Shown: positions 32,428-43,600 of the stretch, piece after piece
Position numbering within the stretch: the stretch's first letter is position 1
Layout: each line of letters starts with the position of its first letter
Translations under genes and position numbers: made by a program
From: Tuctoria greenei
Lineage: Eukaryota; Streptophyta; Magnoliopsida; Poales; Poaceae
Assembly (NCBI GenBank): GCA_036927565.1
Contig: JAYESD010000002.1
Span: 141,181,167-141,245,166 of the forward strand
Direction of reading: 5' to 3'
DNA: 64,000 bases
Notes under the pieces: generated by a model
What the model saw: only the letters and a program-made list of their open reading frames with translations
The model's database searches: none
Told to the model about the DNA's origin: nothing

Positions 32428-33030
32428 TCAGTAGTCGCCATAGAGCAGCTTGCGGTTGACCTCGAAGGAGACGAAGGCGTTGATGCACGCATAGTTGATC
32501 TGCTCGCCGGAGAGATTGTACGCGTCCTAGTTGTTCGTCCTCATTCCGTAAGGCTTCTCCATGTTGGCTCCCATCACGGCGCTCGCGATGTCCTTCAGCC
32601 CCGCGCGGCGGAGGCTCGGGCAATCCATCTCCTCCACCGCGAGCTCGGCCAGGTCCACCGTTTTGGCCACCTTCAGCTTCCAGTCCTTCCAAAGTCTATC
32701 GGCGTCACCCTCCACGCCGACACAGACGAAGCGGTAGTCGGAATCGGCGAGGAAATCTTCCAGCTTGTCGGGGAAGTAGTCAGCGTGGATGACCTGGAAG
32801 ATGAGGTAGCGACAGTCGACGCAGAGCTGCAGAACGGTGACGGGGTTCTGGTCCGCGGAGTAGTTGTGGCGCCACTCGACGTCGAGCCCGACGACGAGCT
32901 TGTGAAGGCGTCGACGGTGGATGGAGAGGACCTCGTTGAGCCAGTCCTCCACGGCCTTGCTGGAGGACGTCACGGTGGTGGTGATCACATCTTCCTCGAA
33001 CGTCATGTTGTACACCTGAGTCCCCGCCAT
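32428..33030 (-). pseudogene. WRN-like 3'-5' exonuclease (DEDD/DnaQ-fold) copy with a nonsense codon
   Basis: Start MAGTQVYNMTF at 33030 (an upstream in-frame Met at 33082-33084 is less likely). The Exo I motif is GLDVEW with Asp50 and Glu52. An Exo II-type block FVCVGVEGDADRL is near residue 115, and LKDIASAVMG precedes the end. Codon 168 (32529-32527) is TAG where the family has Trp. Beyond it the same frame continues with YACINAFVSFE, the Exo III region in which the expected Asp is Asn, and a natural-looking stop at 32430-32428 would give 200 residues. Plant proteins of this type are small single-domain exonucleases in a large grass family; the substrate here is unknown. With both changes the product should be inactive. 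It is captured cargo of the CACTA element. Confidence 0.82.
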
Positions 33031-33224
33031 TGGGTCTCTCTCCTTGTCGTCCCTACGGTTGTCGTCTGCGGTGGCGTGACGCAACTTCTCTCTTGTGCAA
33101 AACCTTCGTCTACACCTTTAGTTTGGATTTTAATTGGAAACGGGCCTGTATAACTGATGCAGTTACAATATGAGTGGAGGAGTTTTCGAATTTTATGGGC
33201 CCGAGCCCGGAGTAAAGAGAGTAA

Positions 33225-33515
33225 TGAAGATTTTTGAATCTTATATACTCTATAATTTTTAATTCTTATCGTTATGACCACAAGTTGTATTGTCTCAACC
33301 TAACACCACGTACAACAACATTTCTCAGGAGCCCACCCACTGGATATGCCGGGTGGGCCACGGGATACCCTGAGTCCAGTCACCAGAGAGTAGCTAGTGT
33401 GATACATGCTGGAGAGATCAGCGGAATCGGGAACTGGCCAATGAAGATGGATGTCAGCAATGTCACGGTTAATGTATCGAAACGCGTGCCATCCTTTTTC
33501 TTCTTCTTCTTTTTT
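33225..33515 (-). repeat. Promoter-like module, inverted copy of 55213-55400
   Basis: This segment just upstream of the exonuclease copy reads, on the minus strand, as the same sequence found on the plus strand at 55213-55400 (shared words GGATGGCACGCGTTT, TTGGCCA, TTCCCGATTC, GAGACAATACAACTTGTGGT). It carries about 95 bp extra at 33330-33425. Confidence 0.7.
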
Positions 33516-33519
33516 ATAA

Positions 33520-34230
33520 GTTGTATTATTTTCCACCAATCTTCTAATCCTCCTTTATTTGAAGTCGTACGGTTGGATCAGGATACGTGGCCGGCGTACA
33601 CTCTATAACACACTCGTGAAAGTAAAACACCCGATACATTTTATGACACACTTGTGAAAGTAAAATACCCGATACATTTTATTATTATGGAAGTCTATAA
33701 CTAAGACTCAATCCAAATCGGGCAAAAATTTTGATGACCTTGACTTCTAGTTTGTTTTTGCAAGCCATCTGAATCAAGTCTTTTTTGTCTTCACCCTTTT
33801 GCAATGACGCTCAGAAACTGTTGATACGTACTCCAGAAACTGTTGTTGCATATTTTGTGATTTACTATGTGCTTTGCTGTTTGATTGCTCATTATGTTGG
33901 ATCCGTGTTGGGTTTGAACATAGAGAGTGGACTTCTCCCTGCTGGTCCTGTCAGATAAACTAGGTGGTAGTCACTTTCTCTCCAGCTCAGTAGAGTTGGA
34001 AGTGGAAATATATTCCATTCTAAAAGATAAAAGAGATAAATAGTCCACTTGTTTATTCTTAGAACAGCAATATTAGAACTATTTTTGCGCATCAATGAAC
34101 AGAAATATAAAGTTGATTACCTTAAGACGATACATTACAAACAACAAAAAAACAAAACACAAACTACAAACAAGAAAAGAAAAACAACACAACTAAGAAA
34201 AAGAAAAAAAACTACTTCTCCTCTACCTCG
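33520..34230. other. Cargo interval without recognised gene
   Basis: Includes a direct repeat of ACACTCGTGAAAGTAAAACACCCGATACATTTTAT-type sequence (33609-33640 and 33648-33681) and the A-rich 3' flank of small-family copy 3. Nothing else was recognised. Confidence 0.4.
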
Positions 34231-34236
34231 CTCTAC

Positions 34237-34627
34237 CTACTTCTCCTTCTCCTCCTCCTCCTCCTTGGGCTCCTGGCTGGGCGGGGGCGCCTCCCGCGGC
34301 AGAGACGGGAAGCCTAGTTTCCTAGACGTTGCCGCCACCAGGTTGTCACGGCCTGTGACGCCGAGCTCGTCCGCCAGCGTCTCCCAGAGGACGTCGAGGC
34401 GACCGGCCAAGTGCGTCATGCCGAAGACGTAGTGGCCCGTGGTACCCATTGCAGCATACTCTGGAAGGGGACCAATCCCAAGGCTACGCATGGAGCGCGA
34501 TGTATTGTCAAATACATTGCGCGCCATCTTTTGGAGAGCCCACTCCTTGCCCGGGGGAGTCTGGTCGGGGACGCTTCCCCTTGCCGACCTTCGGCGGGCT
34601 TGGCGGCGGCGTTTTCTTGTCAGCCAT
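34237..34627 (-). pseudogene. Unrecognised small gene family, copy 3 (frameshifted)
   Basis: The most diverged copy. MADKKTPPPSPPK starts at 34627, and the frame is lost near the C-run around 34555. The remainder (MARNVFDNTSRSMRSLGIGP onward, 34527-34237) is open in another frame and carries the family block HLAGRLDVLWETLADELGVTG, then an acidic Glu/Lys-rich tail. A TATAAG box lies about 74 bp upstream (34706-34700). The shared position of the TATA box, Pro-rich N-terminus, conserved block and acidic tail ties it to copies 1 and 2. Function unknown. Confidence 0.55.
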
Positions 34628-34734
34628 GGTGTTCTTGGCGCGGTTTTGGGAAGAGATGAAGAGTGGCTATGCGGAGAAGATGATGGCGTGCCCCGGTGAT
34701 CTTATAGCGTAGTAGCAGTCTGGCTAGAGTGCTC

Positions 34735-34852
34735 ATCCTCTGCAGTACTGCAGGTGCAGTAGAGGTGGCTGACATGTGGGTCCCACACCCTGTAGGGCCC
34801 TCATGTCAGCCATCTCTACTGCACCTGCAGTATTGTAGGGGATTTGAACCCG
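34735..34852. repeat. Foldback hairpin, second copy of the 24313-24430 family
   Basis: CTGCAGTACTGCAGGTGCAG, then TAGAGGTGGCTGACATG, is mirrored by CATGTCAGCCATCTCTACTG and CACCTGCAGTATTGTAG. The loop is about 22 bp. It sits just upstream of small-family copy 3. Confidence 0.75.
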
Positions 34853-35303
34853 CCTGGTTGTTCGTCTCTCGACGCGCATAGTAGTGGTGATGGGACGCGG
34901 AGCGGTTCCAATTGAATTCAAAGATGCGCATGCGCTGCGCGCGTTTAAGGCGCCTCGATGACTGGCGCGCACGTAAGCTTGGTGCACTCAGTCGCATCAG
35001 CCGCCTGTACAAATGGCTACGACTTGAAGGACCAAACTTTATGCGGCAAACAACAACGTATAATACTTTCTCCGCCCCAACTCAACTCTATTTCTGTTTT
35101 GGTCGAACTAATGACCTTTGACCAATGATTTATATGGAATTTATTAACTTCAATAACATGTAGTACTAGATTGTATATTATGGAAATATTTTCATAGTGA
35201 ATCTAAAAGTACAATTCTTGTATTGTTAAAACAGATCAAATTTTCTTAAATCTCAAAGATAGATTTGACGAAACCTAAGACTTCCCTTTGAAAAAGTTTT
35301 ATA
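34853..35303. other. Cargo interval without recognised gene
   Basis: No recognised coding or repeat feature up to the LTR element. The segment after 35070 resembles Stowaway-type words (TTTCTCCGCCCCAAC...) but lacks a matched end. Confidence 0.35.
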
Positions 35304-35308
35304 TTTTA
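35304..35308. other. Left target-site duplication (TTTTA) of the LARD-like element
   Basis: TTTTA here and at 50271-50275 exactly flank the two LTR termini. Five bp is the standard duplication for LTR retrotransposons. Confidence 0.88.
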
Positions 35309-38300
35309 TGCGGGGACCGGAGTCCACACATCTGAGGATCTCATTGGGTGGTGCCGTGCGATGCGAAAACTAACAGCACACACAAAAAGGATACGAAAAC
35401 ATATAAAGTTTTCATTTCATAATAAGCAGAGTTTACAAAAGAGTGTACAACAGAAGTACACACACAATGGAAAATACATACTCATAATCTCACCTAACTA
35501 AGCAGGAGAGAAGACGTCCATGCCCTAGGACGCTTCTCATTAGCAACAAAAAGAACATTCAGCAGCAGCGTGGTTCACATGAGATTTATCTCGATACCTC
35601 AAGATCTCATGTACAACCTGAACAGCGGAAATAAACCTAATACCTGCAAAAATCGTTAAAGCGCAAACGTGAGCATAAGGCTCAGCAAGACTAACCCGTC
35701 TCACTAGACATATGCAGGGTGAATACTAAGCATAGGTAAGGAATAGCATAAAAGAATCGCCTACAAGTGGATCCTTATAGTCATGTTTTAAGTAGCAAAT
35801 GACATTCTTCAGGCATGGCACATCATAGACTCCACAATCAAACAAGAAATGCTTTGCCGATGATATGACATGCCAAAAGCACATACTGCTATTACAGGTA
35901 AAGTATGGGGAAACTGTAAACTTTTAATTGTACTATCTCTAAGCCAAACAAGGTTGCAAAGCAATTATAATTCAATATATCATATTCGTTTGACTTCTTC
36001 AGTATTTACTATGTCACGGCTCAATGAACAAGTGGTACTCTATTACCGCGAGGGACGGTGATTGCAAACAGGACACACCCGGACAACACGACACATACAC
36101 ACGTTCGGAAGTGTCAGCGAGTACACCAGTACCTACGTAACACTTCAGTACTAGTCTTATATGGCCACCTTTCACAAGAAACCCGAACGCCGAACCCGTC
36201 TCACCTCCGCGAACAGAAGGTCTCCGCATGGAACACCTCTTGTGTCCGCTGACCAATTTACACCTTACTATCCTCAACCCACCCCTATCGATGGTGAGTT
36301 AATGGGCTTCGACATCCCACTTATCGAGTTACGTCAGTTTACTGGAGTCCATATGTCCAGTATGTCGCCGGTACAAGTCAAGCTTGTTCGAAGGGGCCGC
36401 ATACGAACGGGCCTTAACCGACACAGACGGGGCTACCAATCACTCTCCCAACACCTGCCTCGTCATTACCGACCCAGGCACGATGTGAGCACACCAAACT
36501 ACACAAATCCCCGTCCACGTCTCATATTAAAGAGTTAACGTTATGGTAATAACTCGCGAGTAGGTTTCCCTCACTCGACTTCTCTCGCAAGAAGAATTCA
36601 ACTACTTGACTTGTGATCAATAAAATGTGACCAATCTCGCGAGTAGTATCCGACATACTCGACTTCTACCGATCTTCCAACTAAACATTAAGCATAGCAA
36701 TATAAATCGAGGGGGTCTTATACTACCCATCCACTTCAAAGATTATTTGGTCATGCATGTGGGGTATTCAATCAACATAGACCTAATGCACATATTAAGT
36801 CTATTCAATACAGTGTGTATAAAAACAAAACTTAAAAAGGCACTTAAATGCAAACTGGGGCTTGCCTTAGTTTGCGTCAAGTCAATGTCAGTCGTTAAGT
36901 CTTGCGCTTTCCTCCAAAGAGTCTGCCACGCAACTTCAAGTGGAAACACCATGGCCTTCTCCTCCAAGCAAAGTTTCTTGTCGATCACCTATCAACACGT
37001 TCCTATCCACATGATATGCATATAAGTAATTAAGTAATTTAATAATAGACTCTACGGGGTTGTGTAAACTTTAAGAACGAGGAGTTTGACTAGGAAGGAC
37101 AGATATGCCTCTGTTGTGTGGGTAACCAGAGGATGAGTCAAGGTGGACAAAGTAGTGTCTGTATGAACTGAAAGGTACAACATAAAGCTACATTGCAACT
37201 TAGCATACCACACTTCAAGCTATGCCACACGAGATTGAAAATTCTGAATGGTGAAGAAGTGTTGGGCCGAGAAGTGTAAGGACGACTAAGGAATCAAGGG
37301 GGGACATCGAAAGCTTGAGTAAGAGTGGAGTGTACAAGACGAAGGTCGCGATTTAGCAGTCGACCAATGAACTTGACTTAACTCATAAAGGAGTAAACCT
37401 AGTTAAGCGAGCAGTGCTGTCGTAGGGTCCCGACTTAGGATGAACCATGATGGAACCTAACGACACTTGGGACTGAATTGAGATCAACATGGCTTGGACT
37501 TAAGAAGTCATTACAAGCACTGTTAACCTAGCATGAGTACCAAGACAACGTTCAAACCGCTTTTAGGTAAACCAGTTGCTATGACTAACGTCGCAAACAT
37601 CGTTTAGGTGCTTACACGACGACACTAATGTAGTGTCTCCCGCAAGCTTGTCCAGGTGAGCTCGGTAAGCTCTCGGGACTTGAACATGATGCGAGACCTT
37701 GTCGTGAAGGCATGCTTTGCTATCTTGAGAAGATCGTCTTAGCGACGTCCACATCAACCCGGACTCATCAATGGGGTGAGCGGAATCCCGAACACCACCT
37801 TATGAGTCTTAAGGCTAGTGATGTCGACTCGGTTGTTGATAAACGACTTGACGAACCTACCGTCGATGAAGTGGTACACCAAGTTAACCAATCCTGTGAT
37901 CGGTTAGGGAACATCCTCGACACAACTAAGGAACTCTTATCCAAGGTTCCCCTTGGTCTAGTTCTCCTTGTTGGTCGCAACGTTCTTGCATACCTCTACC
38001 CCAGGTCATCGGTGATCACCGACACACCTGGTTTGACCTAGAAGACATTTCATTGAGCACCTTGGCTACACCCAGGACTCGACGAGTCTCGCCTTGACTA
38101 AACCATAATTTGGCTAAAGGACCGTCGATCGTTGTGTCGTGGTTGTGTTCCAGCATCATGTACATTACAGGCATCCTTCATCTCGATGCCAGGACACGAT
38201 GATGGCTCAGAATGTCACGACGACATTATGTGGTCAACGACGTCGACACGACTCATGGTGGAGCATCAAGAGCATGCACGGACAGGCCAACGTGATACAA

Positions 38301-40639
38301 ACGACAAAGGAGGTCAACTTAGGGATTTTTATAGGAACGATATCAATGCGGAACATGGACGTACGACTTGAGAGTACCATTAGGGGTCACGACGAACGGA
38401 CTTCGATGATGTCAAACAAGGCATTTTAGGGCAAGGCTCACCTTGTAGGCATTTCGCCGAATATCTTGGGGTTGTACTTGATTCCGTCGCTTCATCACCA
38501 TTCAAAGGTATCTTGGCACATGTACTTGTCGATTGCCACATCATTCTACCCCTGCATCACAGACCAGCTCTAAACATCAAGAAAGTGGGTTCTTCCCTTG
38601 TAAACATTTCATCGAGCAGGTTGACTGCAGCATTGATCCGACCAATCTTTGCACAGATCAGAGCTAACCTTGGATCAATTGTCGATGCTGGTGTGTCAAC
38701 GACATGTTCCTGCATTTCATCCATCACACCAATCATTCGTCTTACTTCCAGAACATAACCACGGCGCGGAACATCGCGACGACGTGGATATGGCACATGA
38801 CAAAGCAATCCAAGCGCGTGCAGCCTTGCTGCAGCGCAGCGATGGAAGGAGGCGGTCTGTTGGCATGCTGCAGCAGTGTTAGTGAGTTGAAGATGCGCCT
38901 CGACGGCAAGAACAGACCACGCCCCGTAGGGAACATGCTTGGACAGCAAGGAGCATGGGCATGGCGAGAGCAGGCACGAGCAGAAGAGTAGGGCGACACA
39001 GCGCTGTGTGGACGATTGTCACCGTGGTGAGCAAATCAGCAAGGCAGCATGCACGGCGGACAGCAGCAAGGGCACAAGGCAGCGGGCGTGGCGTGGCACA
39101 GGCTGGAGACATGGCCATGACGCACTGCAGTGGGAGTGAACAGGGCTTTCGAGCACCTCGGACCAGGGCGCAGCAAGGTGGTGCGAGCAGCAGGCAACCA
39201 GGCGCGGCGAGATGTGGACGGGGTGTGGGTGACAGGCTCGGTAAACAGCAGGACGGCGGCGCTCGGCCATGGCGCGGGCGAACAGGGGCACAATCATGGC
39301 ATGGGCGAGCAGGTCCGGCAAGCATCGCGGTGGCATGGCGAGGTGCTGCAGCGGCCAGGCGAGCAGGCGCGGGGCAGCGCCGGTGAGGAGGCGGAGCGCC
39401 GGGGCGAGGTGCAGCCGGCAGCGGTGGAGGCGCGCGGCGCGGGGAGACGCGGGCGCGGTGGTCGGGCGTCGCACGATGCGGGCCAGCGGGGCACGACGGG
39501 GTTGCAGGTGGGGGCACGGCGGGAGCGGCACGAGACGGCCAGCAGCAGCGGCAAGGAACTCGACCGAGGGCGCGCTCGCGGGAGCAAGGTAGCAGACCAG
39601 GCACGGGCGCGAGCCGCCATCAGCGGAAGGTAGGGCGTAGGCGGGAAAGGCGCGCGGCACGACAGGGAGGGGGCGCGCGCAGGCCGGGAGGTGGAGCGCC
39701 GGCGAGGAGCACAGTCGGCGGGGAGGCGATGCAGCAGCAGAGTGAAGCGAGGTGCCGTAGACGGGAGGAGTCGGGCGGCTATAGATAAGGACCGATGTGT
39801 TCATCGCCGTGGCACATGCATGCGTCTGCGTGGAGGCAGGGGAGGAAAGAGAGAGGAGGTGCCGACCTAACCGGTGGGGACCACTTGTGGGACCCACCGC
39901 CCTCATTCCTCTTTCCAATTTCAATTAGGGCTAGCAAACATGCTTCAAAAATATTCAACTTTGGCCCAATGACTAAATAAAATGTGAAGAATTTTATGGT
40001 GCAATCAGATTTCAGAGCTGAGGAAGTTGAATTTCGAACTCAGCTTAAATTTGAATTCAAGTGGTGATACTTGATTCAATGAAATAAATGATAGATTAGG
40101 TTCAAAAATCCTGAAGCTTTGAAGTTACCCTTTTTGAACCATAAGGGACCTCAGGAAAAATTTGGAGTTGGTTTGGACAAGGTTAAGTATAAAGTTTAAA
40201 TTTGATGTACACTCTAAGTAAACTCTCAGTACGTGTCCAATAAATGGGAAACGTGCCTCAAAAATTTTTGAAACTTTACCGAGAGTCTATTTGGAATATT
40301 AGAAGGTCATGGAAAAATTTACCGTCTTAGCTTTGAACTTTTCTGAATGTCCCGTTTTAGGGTTGGAATAATTCCTTTTTCTTTCTCTCTATTTTTTTCT
40401 TTTCTTCTTTAATTTTTCATTGAAAATGTAAATACTTGGAATTTAAGGATTTTACACCTTAAGTTCTAAAATACATTAGCAACCATGTTCTATATGTAAA
40501 ATTTTAACAAGCCCCTATTCTTTTAGTGAACATTGGTCAACTCATATGGTTCATGTGAGTTTGGTTTTCCAAGTCCACTTTCAAAATTTTTAAGTTCGCA
40601 TTTTTACATTTTTGTTCTTCCGAATAGTGGGCTTTTACA
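35309..40639 (-). repeat. 3' LTR of the LARD-like element (5,331 bp)
   Basis: Starts TGCGGGGACCGGAGTCCACA on the plus strand and ends ...GGGCTTTTACA. Nearly colinear with 45404-50270. Relative to that copy it has about 170 bp extra near 37060-37235 and about 300 bp extra in the GC-rich part (about 39308-39607). Open frames across 38879-39924 are products of GC richness, not genes. Confidence 0.9.
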
Positions 40640-40656
40640 ATCCTTCCCCCTTAAAG
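40640..40656 (-). other. Polypurine tract of the LARD-like element
   Basis: The minus strand reads TTTAAGGGGGAAGGAT, immediately before the 3' LTR terminus. This is the usual priming site for plus-strand synthesis and confirms the minus orientation. Confidence 0.8.
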
Positions 40657-43600
40657 GAATCTCGTCCCGAGATTCTAACAAGTAGAATAACAGAAACGAT
40701 GAGGGAACAATCCGTAAAAGGGGGTCATTGACTAAGGAAAATGACAATGCCCTTCAAGACTTGGGTTCTACAAAATAGTGATTACTTCAGGCATCTTAAG
40801 AAATTCACAAGTTTGCTTCATGTGATTCCAGTCTTTAGGTTGATAACCTTGACAGGAGGCTCGACATGACAATATCACATCGTAAAACTTGGGTTTTAAA
40901 AAGTTATGTTGAGGTGTTGAGGTCTTCTTCATTCCGTCAAAATGAAGTAACCTTCTTAATTGAGGAGTTACTTAGAGTTCTATGATAGTTAAGTGTCCTT
41001 AACTATGGATGTTTCTCTTATGAAGACTTTTTTGCTTTGGTTTTGTAGTCGAAGCAATGTCATCAGGCAGTACAAGTCAAAGAGTTCCAAAGTTTGGTAA
41101 TCAATAATAATCTCGCGAATAGAAAGATTTTAAGGCTCTAGCGAGGTCGAGAAGTCAATAAGAAACTCCTCGCAGCTAGAAACAGTCAATTGCCAGTACT
41201 CAGGCGATTTGAGTTTCAACAAGTCAAGGACAAGAACTCAACTGTGTTTTAGTCACAACGTGTCCCTTGTGCTACCCAAGATAATGAAACTGGTCGAAGG
41301 CGTTGCGAATGATAAAATTGATCACAACTCAAAAATGTTAGGCACTTCTTTAAGTATCTCAATGGGGTCACATATTCTTGCTCAAAACTCATTAGTAATT
41401 ATGTTTCATGATGCATCACAAACCGGATGATGTTATGCAGACACAATGCAACTCCACGGATAACTATGCAAGGTATGGTGCATTCATTATTATGCTTTGA
41501 GCAAAAATAGGTAAGACAACTCAAACACAAACAGAAGTACCCTAGATACAGAAGGATTAAGTGACTTGGTCATTAAAAGTGTCGAACGACGAATGTCACT
41601 TTCACGTCTTGACCAAGTTCAAGAATTTCAAGGTAAGAACATTAGCAAGGAATGATGAGGTTTATCTCAAGGCAACAAAGTGTACATAAAGGAACAAAAT
41701 GATTGAACTTCTTGTTGATGTGAAGTTCCCTGAATCTTGCTAATCACAGCTTACAGGTAGTTGTGATTCCTTAACAAAGGGTCAGGTTTTTCATCACGTA
41801 GGATTCCTAAGGTAGTATGTCTAACCTTTAGAAGGTGCGGTAGGGTTACCTTCAGAAGTTGCAAAGAGTCTGAAGAGTAAGGTTCTCATCACTTCCGTAG
41901 GTTGCACTAAGTGGTTGACAAGATAATGTGTTAGGCACGACATTTGTTAGTGATCCACGTTCTTGCTAAAGAATCTCCAGCTCATACTACTCACCTATGG
42001 CTTCTCGTCTCAGAGACTGAAGCAAGAGAGTGGTTTAGCGTGAAGAATCAACTGACTTCTTTAACTTGATGATCGAGTTCCCCAAGAAACGGGTTTCGAG
42101 AAGATCCATTAATTAAGCTTCTCATTGACCCAATGAGTCAATGTTGTACTCGGTCCTACTTACTTGAGCATTGCTTCCAGCACGTTGGTTCGGTGTTGAT
42201 GTACCTTGGTATGACACCTAGGTGAACGTATCACTTTGATTACTAGGTGCACTCCTTCCCCCTTAAGGTTCAAGCTAGATAAGTGAGAAACTTACCCCAA
42301 ACGATCCTTACGGGGAGGGTCGTTGACTAATAAAAGTGCAACACATGCTCAATACACCCTTAAAGTATGAGGTGCACGGTTGCCTAATTAAAACACTAAT
42401 CATGAGCAACCGAGCCAAAGAGATTTGATTGAGTTTAATACTCAACTCTAATGGTAATTATTGTTGAATCACAACACCTGTGATGTTATGAAACTCCTCG
42501 AGTTGAACTCGAGAACCAAATGCCTAACAAAAACCAAAAGGTTCAAACTGGCCATGCTATGGTGACAAACGACTAGTCTGAACGCAAACTCGATTTTTAA
42601 CCCAGTTAATGGCAAAATCAGATCTAGAGGTGAATAAAAAAGTTAAAGTACACTTCAAGACCTTTCCAAAAAGTATTTGTTTGCCTCTAGATCATTCCTG
42701 TTTTGCAAGTTATGCGATTTTAAAATCAGCAGATTTTTCAGAACTTTCAGCAGAACCTGCTTAAAAAGTAGCAGTTTTGATCTAAAGTTTTCAGGCTGTT
42801 CTGATGAAAATCTGGAAATATTCTTATATACAAAGTTGTAGAAAATGTAATAATATTTCCAGAATGTACTTACTTGTCTCCACATCAGTCCTGGTTCAAA
42901 AGATATGAATTTTTGAAGTTGGGTAAAATTTCAGCATTCAGAATTTGAATTCAGTTCAGATTGACCACTCTGCATTCAAACTCGATTTGTAATAGGTATA
43001 TGACCGCATCAGGTCTGGAGCCAATTTCAGAAATTGTATCTGACTCTCTAACCTTTCCAACGGTTACTCGCACGATACCATTGGATCAAGGTTCTGCGAG
43101 TTATGGATTAAATTCAGAGGTGTACAGATTGCTGTCCAGTTCGGGTGTGCCTGGACAGTCTCTGCGATTATCCAAATTTCACCCACTTAAAAAAAAGATT
43201 TTGGTCTTGAGCTTAATAGAGAACTTGTAAAGTACTTCCAAAAATTTCTAAGGAGTACATACTTGCCCTCGTAGCACTTCTGGTTGAGAAGATATGGCAA
43301 TTGCAAGTTGACAGTTTTTCTGAAAATTTGGACAGCAGCTCCTTTGTTTAAGGATGGTTTTGTCCATAATTTTCGGATATACAAATATCAACATTGGCAA
43401 AAATAACACATAGTAAACTTTTTGCATACATTCTCAAGATTCCCGAAAGGTAAAACCCGAAGCCAATCGATGCTCCTACTCAAAGCTAGGGTCTAAACAA
43501 CAACTAAATCCAAATCTGCCAGATTCGGAAATGTCACGACACCTTAAACGATACTTCGATTTAGACCATGTTATTGCGAGTTTCTCCCTTTGTGTTGAAT

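Noticed and set aside
32362..33153. Plus-strand frame of 263 codons
   Set aside because: It is the antisense shadow of the exonuclease copy, whose minus-strand frame carries the recognisable motifs.
36161..37025. Open frames of 125-132 codons duplicated at 46154-47120
   Set aside because: They lie in the LTR, carry no domain, and are conserved only because the LTRs are copies of each other.
38879..39924. Long minus-strand open frames (up to 301 codons) in the GC-rich part of the LARD LTR, repeated at 48832-49433
   Set aside because: They are Ala/Pro/Arg/His-rich products of GC-rich sequence, several overlapping frames are open at once on both strands, and indels between the two LTRs disrupt them. 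They are not genes.
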